A stretch of DNA of 64,000 nucleotides from Robiginitomaculum sp. (GTDB lineage: Bacteria; Pseudomonadota; Alphaproteobacteria; Caulobacterales; Maricaulaceae), in NCBI GenBank assembly GCA_021776515.1, contig JAJFFS010000008.1, positions 124,001-188,000 of the forward strand. Reading direction: 5' to 3'. Below, piece by piece: positions 45,257 through 54,064 of the stretch; position 1 is the first letter of the stretch, and each line of letters begins with the position of its first letter. The position numbers and the translations under genes were made by a program. Under the pieces are notes generated by a model. That model ran no database searches. It worked only from the letters and a program-made list of their open reading frames with translations, and was not told where the DNA came from.

Positions 45257-46843
45257 ATGACTAAAGAATCAAATGTTGATGCAGGGCTTAATGACAAAAA
45301 CATACGTTTTGCGGGGTTTGATATTCATCCATTTGTCTTTTTAGTTTCTGCAGCTTTGATACTTGTCCTTGTTTTTCTTACGCTTCTGCACCCTGATATT
45401 GCGGCAACATTTTTTGCTGGTTCATTGGAGGCCGTCACAACAAATTTCAACTGGTTGATGACATTATTGGCGAATGTATTCATCCTGGTAGCTATTGTTA
45501 TTATGCTGTCCCCTTACGGAAAAGTGCGTTTGGGCGGGGCCAACGCAAAGCCGGATTTTGGTTACATGGCATGGTTTTCCATGCTGTTCGCCGCCGGAAT
45601 TGGCATTGGCCTTGTATTCTTTGGTGTTAGCGAACCTTTGTCTCATTATACAAGTTCTGTTGCCGCCGATGCAGGGCAGATAGGTAGTTACGCACCTTTG
45701 GGAGGTTCTGCCGGAGATGTTGTTGAGGCCAAGCGCATTAGCATGACTGCCACCATAGCGCACTGGACCCTTCACCCATGGGCAATCTACGCACTTGTGG
45801 CCTTATCCCTGGCGCTTTCAAGTTATAATTTTGGGCTGCCGCTGACTATTCGATCCGGGTTTCATCCTGTTTTTGGAGATCTGGTTTGGGGGCCGTTGGG
45901 TAATTTTATCGATACCCTTGCCGTTATTGCTACCGTTTTTGGTCTGGCGACATCGCTAGGGTTGGGCGCGCAACAGGCACTGTCAGGGTTAAACTTCCTC
46001 TTTGGTATAGAGATTAATATATTTAATCAGATTGTGTTGGCCCTGGTGATTGCAGGCATAACAATTTTGTCATTGTATCTGGGGCTGAAAAAAGGTGTGC
46101 GGCGATTAAGCGAGATAAATATGGCGCTTGCCGGCCTGCTTTTGCTTTTTGTTGTTGTAGTTGGCCCGACGGCTCTTATTTTCTCAGATTTAATCGGTAA
46201 CACCATTGCCTATGTACAAAAACTTCCCGCGTTATCAAATCCCTTCGGACGCACGGACCTGCCCTTTTTTAATGAATGGACGACGTTTTACTGGGCGTGG
46301 TGGAGTGCGTGGGCGCCTTTTGTAGGCATGTTTGTAGCGCGCATTTCACGTGGGCGTACGGTTAGGGAGTTTATTTTTTATGTGCTGTTAATTCCTTCAT
46401 TGATCAGTACATTGTGGATGACAACTTTTGGCACGGTTGGCATAGACCAGGTGGCCAATGGCCATACCGCTCTGGCAGATGCCGCGTTGCAACTCAAACT
46501 GTTTGTGATGCTTGAGCAATTACCATTGACGTCAATTACGTCGTTTGTTGGCATAGTGTTGATTTTGGTCTTTTTTGTAACCTCATGGGATTCCGGCGCT
46601 CTGGTTCTGGATACTATCTCGGCAGGCGGTAAAATCGGTACCAATAAAAGGCAGCGTATTTTTTGGGTCTTTATTGTTGGCGCTGTTGCCAGTGCGCTTT
46701 TGATCGGCGGAGGTTTAAAATCCCTGCAATCAGCATCAATTATAACAGGCCTGCCTTTTATGATTATAATCGGCATCATGTGTGTTGGTCTGTTCAAAGG
46801 CCTGGCCAGGGCCAAGAGAGAGCAATTTAAGGGCAAGACTTAA
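45257..46843 (+). CDS. BCCT-family betaine/choline/carnitine transporter
   Basis: A 528-residue inner-membrane protein with 12 predicted helices. The BCCT signature is EWTTFYWAWWSAWAPFVGMF followed by ISRGRTVREF. In helix 3 the Gly-rich stretch AAGIGIGLVFFG resembles the GMGIG of the Na+/betaine symporter BetP. It should import a quaternary ammonium compound, most simply glycine betaine, feeding the demethylation genes on both sides. GGGGAG stands before the ATG. It lacks the long charged tails of osmosensing BetP, which favours a catabolic role. Confidence 0.93.
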   Translation: MTKESNVDAGLNDKNIRFAGFDIHPFVFLVSAALILVLVFLTLLHPDIAATFFAGSLEAVTTNFNWLMTLLANVFILVAIVIMLSPYGKVRLGGANAKPDFGYMAWFSMLFAAGIGIGLVFFGVSEPLSHYTSSVAADAGQIGSYAPLGGSAGDVVEAKRISMTATIAHWTLHPWAIYALVALSLALSSYNFGLPLTIRSGFHPVFGDLVWGPLGNFIDTLAVIATVFGLATSLGLGAQQALSGLNFLFGIEINIFNQIVLALVIAGITILSLYLGLKKGVRRLSEINMALAGLLLLFVVVVGPTALIFSDLIGNTIAYVQKLPALSNPFGRTDLPFFNEWTTFYWAWWSAWAPFVGMFVARISRGRTVREFIFYVLLIPSLISTLWMTTFGTVGIDQVANGHTALADAALQLKLFVMLEQLPLTSITSFVGIVLILVFFVTSWDSGALVLDTISAGGKIGTNKRQRIFWVFIVGAVASALLIGGGLKSLQSASIITGLPFMIIIGIMCVGLFKGLARAKREQFKGKT

Positions 46844-46950
46844 TCCATAGACCGCTTAAATTGATTGCTGGCCTAAATAAGGTGTGATAGCGCGCTTGAT
46901 TATTGATGTGACGGGCTCACTCATATCTCGTGCAATCAGGTGGCGATCTC

Positions 46951-48195
46951 ATGCGGACAATTCTAGCCTCTGTCGGTGCATTGTTAATTTCTGCGGCCAT
47001 CTTGCTTACTGGCGGCGGGCTGCTCTCCACATTGGTTGCCGTTCGTGCGCAAAGTGAAGGCTTCGCCCTCCCCTTGATCGGCTTGCTGTTGTCCAGTTAT
47101 TATGCCGGCTTTGTTATCGGCTGTTTTGTCACGCCCTATTCGGTTGCCCGTGTTGGGCATATTCGTGCCTTTGCCGCGCTGGCAGCGTTGGCTGCAGCGG
47201 CAGTTTTGTGCCACGCCATTTCTCAAAATGTTATTATCTGGCTGATATTGAGATTGATAACCGGATTTAGCTTTGCCGGGCTTTATATGATCGTTGAAAG
47301 CTGGATTAACGAAAAATCCACAAACAAAATGCGCGGCCAGGTTTTGTCTATTTACAGGGTTGTGGATCTGGTTGCGGTAACGGCTGGCCAGTACATGTTG
47401 ATCCTTGCCAATCCGGCAGGGTTTATCCTGTTTTCTTTGGTAACCATGCTTATTGTAATTTCAATTGTGCCTATCGCCATGACAAAAGCCATGGTGCCAG
47501 AACCTATCACTCAAACATCTTTGAACTTGCCCAAGCTTTTACAGGTTTCGCCCATAGCCGTTGTCGGGGCGTTTAGCGTTGGTATGGCCAACGGCGCGTT
47601 CTGGGGTATTGCGCCTGTTTTTGTGCAACAACTTGGCTATGAAGTTATGATGGTGCCAGTTTTTATGAGCGTGGCCATCATCAGTGGCGCTTTGGCGCAG
47701 TGGCCCGTTGGTTATATTTCTGATCTGGTCGATCGACGTATTGTTTTGATAGCGGTTGCCGGTGCCTGTACCTTTAGTGGCATTTTTTTGAGTGTATATG
47801 CGACAAGTTCACTACCATTGCTGCTTATCGGCAGCGGATTATACGGGCTGTTTGCCATGCCAATTTTTGGTCTAAGCGCTGCTCATGCCAATGATTACGC
47901 TCAGGACGATGAGTTTGTCGCGATCAGTGGCGGTTTGCTTTTGCTCTATGGCATTGGATCAATTATTGGCCCTGTGCTGGCTTCTCTGGTGATGCAGGCC
48001 GCTTCACCGCAATGGTTGTTTGCCTATACGGCGCTGGTTCATGTTTTGCTTGCAATTTTTGGCCTGTATCGGTTAACCCGTCGCTATTCAATACCTGTCG
48101 AATATCAGGAAGACTATGTACCTGTTCCGCGTACAACCCCTGCCATCTTTGAAATCGACCCCCGTAATATCAGTACTGAAGCAGAAGACACATGA
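46951..48195 (+). CDS. MFS transporter, YcaD-like
   Basis: A 414-residue major facilitator with 12 hydrophobic helices. Seen are the GLLLSSYYAGFVIGCF segment in helix 2, the LRLITGFSFAGLYMIVESW stretch in helices 4-5 and a second-half DLVDRRIVLIAV loop. It resembles the YcaD group of uncharacterised transporters. ATG 46951 has AGGTGG 7 bases upstream. The frame opens upstream at 46930 without one. The substrate is unknown, and it could export or import a product of betaine metabolism. Confidence 0.87.
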   Translation: MRTILASVGALLISAAILLTGGGLLSTLVAVRAQSEGFALPLIGLLLSSYYAGFVIGCFVTPYSVARVGHIRAFAALAALAAAAVLCHAISQNVIIWLILRLITGFSFAGLYMIVESWINEKSTNKMRGQVLSIYRVVDLVAVTAGQYMLILANPAGFILFSLVTMLIVISIVPIAMTKAMVPEPITQTSLNLPKLLQVSPIAVVGAFSVGMANGAFWGIAPVFVQQLGYEVMMVPVFMSVAIISGALAQWPVGYISDLVDRRIVLIAVAGACTFSGIFLSVYATSSLPLLLIGSGLYGLFAMPIFGLSAAHANDYAQDDEFVAISGGLLLLYGIGSIIGPVLASLVMQAASPQWLFAYTALVHVLLAIFGLYRLTRRYSIPVEYQEDYVPVPRTTPAIFEIDPRNISTEAEDT

Positions 48196-48196
48196 C

Positions 48197-48218
48197 CCTG
48201 TCGTTTCAAACAGGTTTA
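48197..48218 (+). terminator. Weak hairpin after the MFS gene
   Basis: CCTGT pairs with ACAGG (8-base loop) and TTTATT follows, two bases after the MFS stop codon. The stem is short, so this is only a possible terminator between convergent genes. Confidence 0.35.
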
Positions 48219-48237
48219 TTCAAATCCGGTGCCTCGG

Positions 48238-49209
48238 TTAATTCACCGCCTTCAGCCGTTCTGTACGGGGCGGGTGTTTGAAATGATGCTTATAGGCTTG
48301 CGTAAAATGGGCGGCAGACTTGAAGCCTGTGGCCACGGCGATTTGCAATATGGACATTGTGGTTTGAGTCAGTAATTGCCTGGCGCGTTGCAACCGAAGG
48401 GCCAGATAATATTGTGAGGGCGTTGTATTTAACAATGAACGAAAAAGCCTTTCCAGTTGCCGCAAGGAAATGTTCGAACGGTCTGCAAATTCAGGCAAGC
48501 TTAGTGGTGTTTCAATATAGGCTTCCATATAGGCAATGACAGCCAACAATTTTGGATGACTGATGCCGGTTCTGTACTGGATGGAGGAGCGTTGATGGTC
48601 GTGGGGCTGACGAACTAGGCTATGGAGCATTTGCTCTGCAACACTGGCCGCAAGTTTTTTCCCATGATCCAGTGTTATGGAATAAATCATCATATCCAGC
48701 GGCGCTGTGCCACCAGAGCAGGTGTATCTGTTACCATCAATTTCAAACAAGGTGGCGGTAACATCAAGGCCGGGATAGGCCTCGACAAAGCCTTCAATAT
48801 TTTCCCAGTGTATTGTGCAACGGCATTTATCCAGCAATCCGGCGTTAGCCAGGGCAATAGAGCCGGTGCAAACACCGCCAAGCGACACCCCCGCTCTGGC
48901 ATAGGCTTGCAGTTTTGCTGTCATGGCCTGATTGTGAAACTCGTTGGCATAAATGCCTGCACAAACAAACAAAACGTCAACGTCTATGGCATCTGAAAAA
49001 GCGGCGTCTGGTGTGATGTGGACACCATTGCTTGCAGCAACATTGTTTCCATCAACGCTATAGGTTTTCCATTGGTAGAGATTGTCCCCGCTCATTCTGT
49101 TGGCGATCCTCAAGGGGTCAATGCAGGATGTAAAGGCAAGCATGGAGAAATGCGGTAATAGCAAAAACCCTATGGTCTGATTTTTCTTGTGCGTGTGATG
49201 GCCGAACAT
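48238..49209 (-). CDS. GlxA-family AraC-type regulator (GbdR-like)
   Basis: A 323-residue activator with an N-terminal DJ-1/PfpI-like domain (QTIGFLLLPHFSMLAFTSCI, LGGVCTGSIALANAGLLDK) and a C-terminal double-HTH AraC domain (LPEFADRSNISLRQLERLFR, QIAVATGFKSAAHFTQAYKH). GbdR of Pseudomonas has this architecture and activates glycine betaine and dimethylglycine catabolism. Here the gene is divergent from fhs and the corrinoid cluster, so it is a good candidate for the activator of that cluster. AGGG lies 5 bases before the ATG. Confidence 0.87.
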   Translation of the reverse strand: MFGHHTHKKNQTIGFLLLPHFSMLAFTSCIDPLRIANRMSGDNLYQWKTYSVDGNNVAASNGVHITPDAAFSDAIDVDVLFVCAGIYANEFHNQAMTAKLQAYARAGVSLGGVCTGSIALANAGLLDKCRCTIHWENIEGFVEAYPGLDVTATLFEIDGNRYTCSGGTAPLDMMIYSITLDHGKKLAASVAEQMLHSLVRQPHDHQRSSIQYRTGISHPKLLAVIAYMEAYIETPLSLPEFADRSNISLRQLERLFRSLLNTTPSQYYLALRLQRARQLLTQTTMSILQIAVATGFKSAAHFTQAYKHHFKHPPRTERLKAVN

Positions 49210-49239
49210 CTGTACCCTAAACCCAAGTTAAACAATGTG

Positions 49240-49288
49240 AGGTTGTGTAAAACCCTGGAAATGAAATCAGGGCTTTACAGCCAAACCT
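49240..49288. other. Long interrupted inverted repeat in the regulator/fhs gap
   Basis: AGGTT...AACCT encloses GTAA...TTAC and CCCTG...CAGGG with a 10-base A/T-rich loop, giving a stem of three short helices. It lies 31 bases upstream of the GlxA-like start and could be a regulator site or a folded leader on either strand. Confidence 0.4.
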
Positions 49289-49394
49289 GTTAAAAATCCT
49301 CATGCCATTTGTATAACAAAAATGTGGCGATTATGTCGTAATTACTAAACTTAACGTCGCCTGAGGAAAACACCACATTTTTTTTATTCCCTAT

Positions 49395-49447
49395 GCTGAG
49401 AGGATAAGAGGTGTGGATAATTCACCACAAATGATAAGCCTCACAGC
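49395..49447 (+). ncRNA. Candidate structured leader RNA upstream of fhs
   Basis: GCTGAGAGG (49395-49403) pairs with CCTCACAGC (49439-49447) with one A-A mismatch. Inside, TGTGG (49412-49416) pairs with CCACA (49425-49429). The two stems are joined by a purine-rich internal loop of 8 and 9 bases. The two-stem shape with a large internal loop suggests a small riboswitch or protein site. I could not match it to a known class. Its place, 35 bases before formate-THF ligase, makes a folate-related or C1-related ligand thinkable. Confidence 0.35.
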
Positions 49448-49460
49448 AAAACAGGGAGCC

Positions 49461-49472
49461 GGCCTATAGGCC
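49461..49472. promoter_or_regulatory. Perfect palindrome between Shine-Dalgarno and fhs start
   Basis: GGCCTATAGGCC is a perfect 12-base palindrome between AGGGAG (49453-49458) and the fhs ATG (49482). Spacing between Shine-Dalgarno and ATG is 23 bases, but only about 11 if the palindrome folds into a tetraloop hairpin. Confidence 0.4.
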
Positions 49473-49481
49473 ATCACCATC

Positions 49482-51182
49482 ATGACAATAGACACATTAC
49501 CTGCGCCTGGCGCACCCGATATTGATATTGCCCGGGCGGCAACGATGCAGCCCATTCTGTCTTTGGCCAAGGATCGTCTGGATGTCCCGCCAGAAGCACT
49601 GGTGCCTTACGGGCATCACAAAGCCAAGCTTTCGCTGGACTATATCAAGTCTATTCAGGGTCGCCCCAAGGGCAAGCTGGTTTTGGTCACCGCCGTGACG
49701 CCTACACCAGCCGGTGAAGGCAAAACCACGACCAGTGTTGGTTTGAATGATGGCCTGAATAAAATCGGGGTTAAGTCCATGGTCTGCCTGCGCGAGCCAT
49801 CACTTGGCCCCTGCTTTGGTATGAAGGGCGGTGCCGCGGGCGGTGGCCGGGCACAAGTTATCCCGATGGAGGACATAAACCTTCACTTTAATGGTGATTT
49901 TCACGCCATTACCGCAGCTCATAGCCTGCTGTCTGCCATGCTGGATAATCACCTCCATTGGGGGAATGAGCTGGGTATTGACCCACGCCAGGTCAGCTGG
50001 CGCCGGGTTGTGGACATGAATGACCGGGCCTTGCGCAATATTGTTGTGGGCCTTGGTGGTCCGGTTCACGGTATACCCCGCGAGAACGGCTTTGACATCA
50101 CAGTTGCCTCTGAAATCATGGCGATTTTCTGCCTGGCAACAGATATGGCCGACCTGCAACGTCGGCTTGGTGACATTATTGTTGCACGCACCCACGATAA
50201 AACGCCGGTTACGGCGCGCGATCTTGGTGCCGATGGTGCTATGGCGGTTTTACTCAAAGATGCGCTACAGCCTAATCTGGTTCAAAGTATCGAACATAAT
50301 CTGGCCTTCATCCATGGTGGCCCGTTTGCCAATATTGCCCATGGTTGCAACAGTGTTATGGCCACAAGCACGGCGCTGTCGCTATGCGATGTGGTGGTAA
50401 CCGAGGCTGGCTTTGGTGCAGACCTTGGCGCTGAGAAATTTCTCGACATTAAGTGCCGCCAGTCTGGTTTGCGCCCGGATGCCATCGTTCTGGTGTGCAC
50501 CATACGGGCAATGAAAATGCAGGGCGGTGTTGCCAAAGATGCCCTTGGCGCCTCAAACCCAGAGGCTGTGGAGCGCGGTTGTGTCAATCTGGTTCGCCAC
50601 ATTGAGAATATGAAAACCGTGGGCGTAACGCCAGTTATTGCCCTCAATCATTTTATTGCCGACACACAAGATGAGATCGCTGTTATTGAGCGCATTTGTG
50701 CCGAACAGGGTGTCTCTATGGCCGTGTCAAAACATTGGGCAGAAGGCGGTGCCGGTGCCGAAGATCTGGCCAGGGCCGTGATGAAGCAAATTGAAAATGG
50801 CTCTCCCGAGATCACGCTTCTCTATGAGAACGAAGAAAGCTTGCAAGATAAAATCGAAGCTGTGGCCAGCAAATTTTATCGCGCTGGTGATGTCTCCATT
50901 AGCGGCCCTGCCGCCAAAAGTTTGGCCGAAATTGAGGCGTTAGGGTTTGGCCATTTGCCGGTTTGCATTGCTAAAACTCCGTACAGCTTCTCATCTGACC
51001 CGGCCCTTAGTGGTGCGCCGGAGGGACATACACTGGAAGTACGCGAGGTAAGGCTTTCCGCCGGGGCCGGGTTTGTGGTGGCCGTTTGCGGTACCATCAT
51101 GACCATGCCGGGCCTGCCCAGAAAACCGTCGGCATTGAATATCGGCCTGGATGAAGACGGGCAAATCGTCGGGCTGTCTTAA
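49482..51182 (+). CDS. fhs: Formate-tetrahydrofolate ligase
   Basis: A 566-residue enzyme that interconverts formate + THF + ATP and 10-formyl-THF + ADP + Pi. The P-loop-like [39 protein letters not shown] and [18 protein letters not shown] are diagnostic. Together with folD and the formate dehydrogenase genes downstream it would run in the formate-releasing, ATP-forming direction when methyl groups are oxidised. It heads the plus-strand cluster. The long Shine-Dalgarno spacing and upstream hairpins suggest translational control. Confidence 0.96.
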   Translation: MTIDTLPAPGAPDIDIARAATMQPILSLAKDRLDVPPEALVPYGHHKAKLSLDYIKSIQGRPKGKLVLVTAVTPTPAGEGKTTTSVGLNDGLNKIGVKSMVCLREPSLGPCFGMKGGAAGGGRAQVIPMEDINLHFNGDFHAITAAHSLLSAMLDNHLHWGNELGIDPRQVSWRRVVDMNDRALRNIVVGLGGPVHGIPRENGFDITVASEIMAIFCLATDMADLQRRLGDIIVARTHDKTPVTARDLGADGAMAVLLKDALQPNLVQSIEHNLAFIHGGPFANIAHGCNSVMATSTALSLCDVVVTEAGFGADLGAEKFLDIKCRQSGLRPDAIVLVCTIRAMKMQGGVAKDALGASNPEAVERGCVNLVRHIENMKTVGVTPVIALNHFIADTQDEIAVIERICAEQGVSMAVSKHWAEGGAGAEDLARAVMKQIENGSPEITLLYENEESLQDKIEAVASKFYRAGDVSISGPAAKSLAEIEALGFGHLPVCIAKTPYSFSSDPALSGAPEGHTLEVREVRLSAGAGFVVAVCGTIMTMPGLPRKPSALNIGLDEDGQIVGLS

Positions 51183-51204
51183 GCCTGAGATGCAGGAGTG
51201 AATT

Positions 51205-51891
51205 ATGAGTGACGAAGAAGACATCATCCTCAGGGATTTGAATGATAATGACCTGGTCGATCAGATCAAGGATGACCTTTATGACGGTCTCAAGGATGAA
51301 GTGTTTGAGGGTGTTGAAATTCTCCTTGAGCGCAAGTGGGAAGCAAACCTCATACTGAGCGACGTGCTTGTCGAGGCTATGCGCATCGTTGGCATCGACT
51401 TTCGTGACGGTATTTTATTTGTACCTGAGGTACTGCAATGTGCCGGTGCCATGAAGGGCGGCATGGGTCAGCTTCGCCCGATACTGGCCGCCAGTGATGC
51501 ACAGACCAGCGTTGGCAAGTTCGTCATTGGTACTGTGAAAGGGGATATCCACGATATTGGTAAAAATCTGGTGGGTATGATGCTGGAAGGTGCCGGCTTT
51601 GAAGTGATCGATCTGGGTATCAATAACCCCGTTGAAAACTATCTGGCCGCCATAGATGAGCACAAGCCTGATATATTGGGCATGTCGGCACTTTTGACAA
51701 CAACCATGCCCTATATGGGCCTCGTGATTGAGGAATTGGACAAACGCAATATCTTAAAAGAACTGCCGGTTATGGTTGGCGGTGCACCGCTTAATCAGGA
51801 ATTTGCTGATGCCATCAATGCGCATTCTTACGGCCGCGATGCTGCTATGAGTGCCGAAATGGCCAGAACCATAATCGGCAAGAATTCCTGA
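51205..51891 (+). CDS. Methyltransferase cognate corrinoid protein
   Basis: A 228-residue cobalamin carrier of the MtgC/MttC/MtaC class. The N-terminal four-helix cap (about 15-100) is followed by the Rossmann B12 domain with the DxHxxG motif in KGDIHDIGKNLVG; His116 is the lower cobalt ligand. The GGAP loop (VMVGGAPLNQEFAD) is also present. It accepts a methyl from the MttB-family enzyme and donates it to the pterin-binding methyltransferase, both encoded in the same cluster. The extended acidic N-terminus is slightly unusual. Confidence 0.94.
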   Translation: MSDEEDIILRDLNDNDLVDQIKDDLYDGLKDEVFEGVEILLERKWEANLILSDVLVEAMRIVGIDFRDGILFVPEVLQCAGAMKGGMGQLRPILAASDAQTSVGKFVIGTVKGDIHDIGKNLVGMMLEGAGFEVIDLGINNPVENYLAAIDEHKPDILGMSALLTTTMPYMGLVIEELDKRNILKELPVMVGGAPLNQEFADAINAHSYGRDAAMSAEMARTIIGKNS

Positions 51892-51892
51892 C

Positions 51893-52579
51893 ATGTCCGC
51901 GCAGCGCCATAAATGCCTGATCATTGCCTGTGGCGCACTGGCAAAGGAAATCGTTTATTTGCGTCGTCATCTTGGCGTTGCTGATGAGGCGCTTACGCTA
52001 AAATGCTTGCCCGCTGAATTTCATAATACGCCGCAAAAAATTGCCCCGGGCGTAGAGGCTTTGCTTAAAGAGCATCGCAAGCACTATGATCGGGTGCTGG
52101 TCGCCTATGGTGAATGTGGAACCGGCGGTGCGCTGGATACCTTGTTAAAGCAATATGATGCCGAGCGGTTGCCCGGCGCGCATTGTTATGAATTTTTTGC
52201 CGGAGCCGCACAATTTGAACAGATTGTAGAGGCCGAAATCGGTAGTTTCTTTCTGACGGACTATCTTGTGAAAAACTTTGACCGTCTGGTCATCAAAGGG
52301 CTGGGGCTGGATCGCTATCCGGAGCTGACCAGTGTTTATTTTAACAATTATAAGCAAGTGGTTTATCTGGCTCAAAATGAAGATGAAGCCCTGAAACAAA
52401 AGGCTTTGGGTGCTGCCCGACAGCTCGATCTTGATTTTCTCTACAAAAGAGTGGGCTATGGCGACCTTGCGACAGAACTTGAAGCTTTCGTACAAGAAGA
52501 AGGGCTGTGTGGTTCTGCACATAAAGATCAGCAAACCCGGCAGCTGAAGACCAAGGATGAAGACCATGTATCATGCTAG
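51893..52579 (+). CDS. DUF1638 protein
   Basis: A 228-residue cytoplasmic protein starting one base after the corrinoid protein stop. DUF1638 proteins occur beside corrinoid methyltransferases in methanogens and other bacteria, but their function is not known. Cys and His residues are clustered in short motifs (IIACGALAKEI, KCLPAEFHNTP, YGECGTGG, GAHCYEFFAG) that could bind a metal or thiolate ligand. The MetV-like gene overlaps its 3' end by 14 bases. A role in cobalamin loading, corrinoid repair or methyl transfer is possible but unproven. Confidence 0.85.
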   Translation: MSAQRHKCLIIACGALAKEIVYLRRHLGVADEALTLKCLPAEFHNTPQKIAPGVEALLKEHRKHYDRVLVAYGECGTGGALDTLLKQYDAERLPGAHCYEFFAGAAQFEQIVEAEIGSFFLTDYLVKNFDRLVIKGLGLDRYPELTSVYFNNYKQVVYLAQNEDEALKQKALGAARQLDLDFLYKRVGYGDLATELEAFVQEEGLCGSAHKDQQTRQLKTKDEDHVSC

Positions 52580-53006
52580 GCTTTGGTCAAGCCGCCACTC
52601 ACGTGGCCTTGAGATTGTTTACAACGCTGTAAACCCTTCGCTTTTATCGGTTTTGCGTGGCGTTAGCAAACTATTTGGTCGCCGTTTTGACAAGCCGATT
52701 ACGGCACTGGAAAGTATGGCCAAGGGCTTTTTATTTGATTGTCAGATGTGTGGTGATTGCATCTTGTCCAAGACGGGTATGAGCTGCCCGATGAACTGTC
52801 CAAAAACCATTCGTAATGGTCCCTGCGGCGGCGTGCGGGCGAACGGCATGTGCGAGGTAAATCCCAACATGCGCTGTGTCTGGGTGGATGCCTGGAATGG
52901 CGCGGCGCAAATGAAAAATGGGGGGGCAATCAAGGATATTCAGTTTGCCGTAAACAATCAAAACCAAGGCACTTCGTCGTGGTTAAGAATGGTGCGTGAT
53001 GAGTAA
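52566..53006 (+). CDS. metV: MetV-like protein (methylene-THF reductase C-terminal domain)
   Basis: A 146-residue protein with the MTHFR_C domain and eight Cys in a short region: LFDCQMCGDCILSKTGMSC, PMNCPKTIRNGPCGG, ANGMCEVNPNMRCVW. In acetogens MetV pairs with MetF in a zinc- and sometimes iron-sulfur-containing reductase. ATG 52566 has AAGGA 7-8 bases upstream and overlaps the DUF1638 gene. The ATG at 52557 has no ribosome-binding site. It is followed at once by metF, so a MetVF complex is likely, here working in the oxidising direction. Confidence 0.87.
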   Translation: MYHARLWSSRHSRGLEIVYNAVNPSLLSVLRGVSKLFGRRFDKPITALESMAKGFLFDCQMCGDCILSKTGMSCPMNCPKTIRNGPCGGVRANGMCEVNPNMRCVWVDAWNGAAQMKNGGAIKDIQFAVNNQNQGTSSWLRMVRDE

Positions 53007-54030
53007 GGTTGAGGGCATAACAACAAGGCAAGGCCTTAACCCTGGGGATCCTTTACCACAACCACCGGGGCATAAATCTCATGGCCGGTTTGAGCAGGTT
53101 TTGCGCGCCGGACATTTTGCCATTACCACGGAAATCGCCCCCCCGGACTCTGCCGATCCGGATGAAATTCTAAAGCGTGCGCATTTATTTGACGGGGTTG
53201 TGGATGCCATTAATGCCACCGATGGTTCTGGTGCACACTGTCACATGTCCAGCCTGGCCGTTTGCGCTATTCTAACCCGCATTGGTTATTCGCCTGTTAT
53301 TCAGGTGTCATGCCGGGACAGGAACCGGATTGCCATTCAGGGCGATATTCTTGGCGCTGCGGCGCTTGGGGTAACCAATTTGTTGTGCTTGACCGGGGAT
53401 GATGTAAGCGCGGGGGATCATCCCGAAGCCAAGCCTGTGTTTGATCTGGATAGTGTTTCGCTATTGCAGACCGTACGAACCCTGCGGGATGAGAAGCAGT
53501 TTTTAAGTGGCCGGGTTTTGGATACAGCTCCCAACCTGTTTATGGGCGCATCGATCAATCCCTTTGTGCCGCCCCTTGAAAACCGCATCGATCAACTGGC
53601 CAAGAAAATTGATGCCGGTGCTGATTTTATCCAGTCTCAATATTGCTTTGACATTGATTTGTTAACATCCTTCATGGCGCGGGCCGTGGATATGGGGCTG
53701 ACCGAGCGTTGTTATATCCTTATCGGCGTTGGCGTGCTGGCCTCTGCCAGAACGGCGCGCTGGTTGCGTGAAAATGTACCCGGTGTTCACATTCCTGATG
53801 CTATCATTGATCGACTGGATGGTGCCACAGACCCCAAACAAGAGGGGCGTAATATCTGTGTCGAGCTGATGCAGCAGATAAAAGAAATCAACGGCATTAG
53901 CGGCATTCACGTTATGGCATACCGCCAGGAAAAATATGTTGCTGATGTCGTAAAACGATCAGGTGTGCTGGGGGGCAGGCAACCCTGGGCACCGGAGCAA
54001 ATGAAAACGTCTATCGGAATTGTCAGTTGA
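52999..54030 (+). CDS. metF: Methylenetetrahydrofolate reductase
   Basis: A 343-residue TIM-barrel flavoprotein of the MetF family: ITTEIAPPDSADPDEIL, DAINATDGSGAHCHMSSLA, GVTNLLCLTGDDVSAGDHP and ADFIQSQYCFDIDLL. It interconverts methylene-THF and methyl-THF. Here it would oxidise methyl-THF made by the corrinoid system. It overlaps the MetV-like gene by 8 bases; ATG 52999 is used over GTG 52996. It is longer than E. coli MetF (about 296 residues), with an N-terminal leader and a C-terminal extension as in MetVF-type enzymes. Confidence 0.93.
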   Translation: MSKVEGITTRQGLNPGDPLPQPPGHKSHGRFEQVLRAGHFAITTEIAPPDSADPDEILKRAHLFDGVVDAINATDGSGAHCHMSSLAVCAILTRIGYSPVIQVSCRDRNRIAIQGDILGAAALGVTNLLCLTGDDVSAGDHPEAKPVFDLDSVSLLQTVRTLRDEKQFLSGRVLDTAPNLFMGASINPFVPPLENRIDQLAKKIDAGADFIQSQYCFDIDLLTSFMARAVDMGLTERCYILIGVGVLASARTARWLRENVPGVHIPDAIIDRLDGATDPKQEGRNICVELMQQIKEINGISGIHVMAYRQEKYVADVVKRSGVLGGRQPWAPEQMKTSIGIVS

Positions 54031-54064
54031 TTTTGGCGAATAGCCACTCACAAGGAAAATAAAA

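Noticed and set aside
49210-49481. Cobalamin, glycine or THF-I riboswitch upstream of fhs
   Set aside because: I looked for the B12 box and the conserved cores and found none. Only an unclassified two-stem structure remains.
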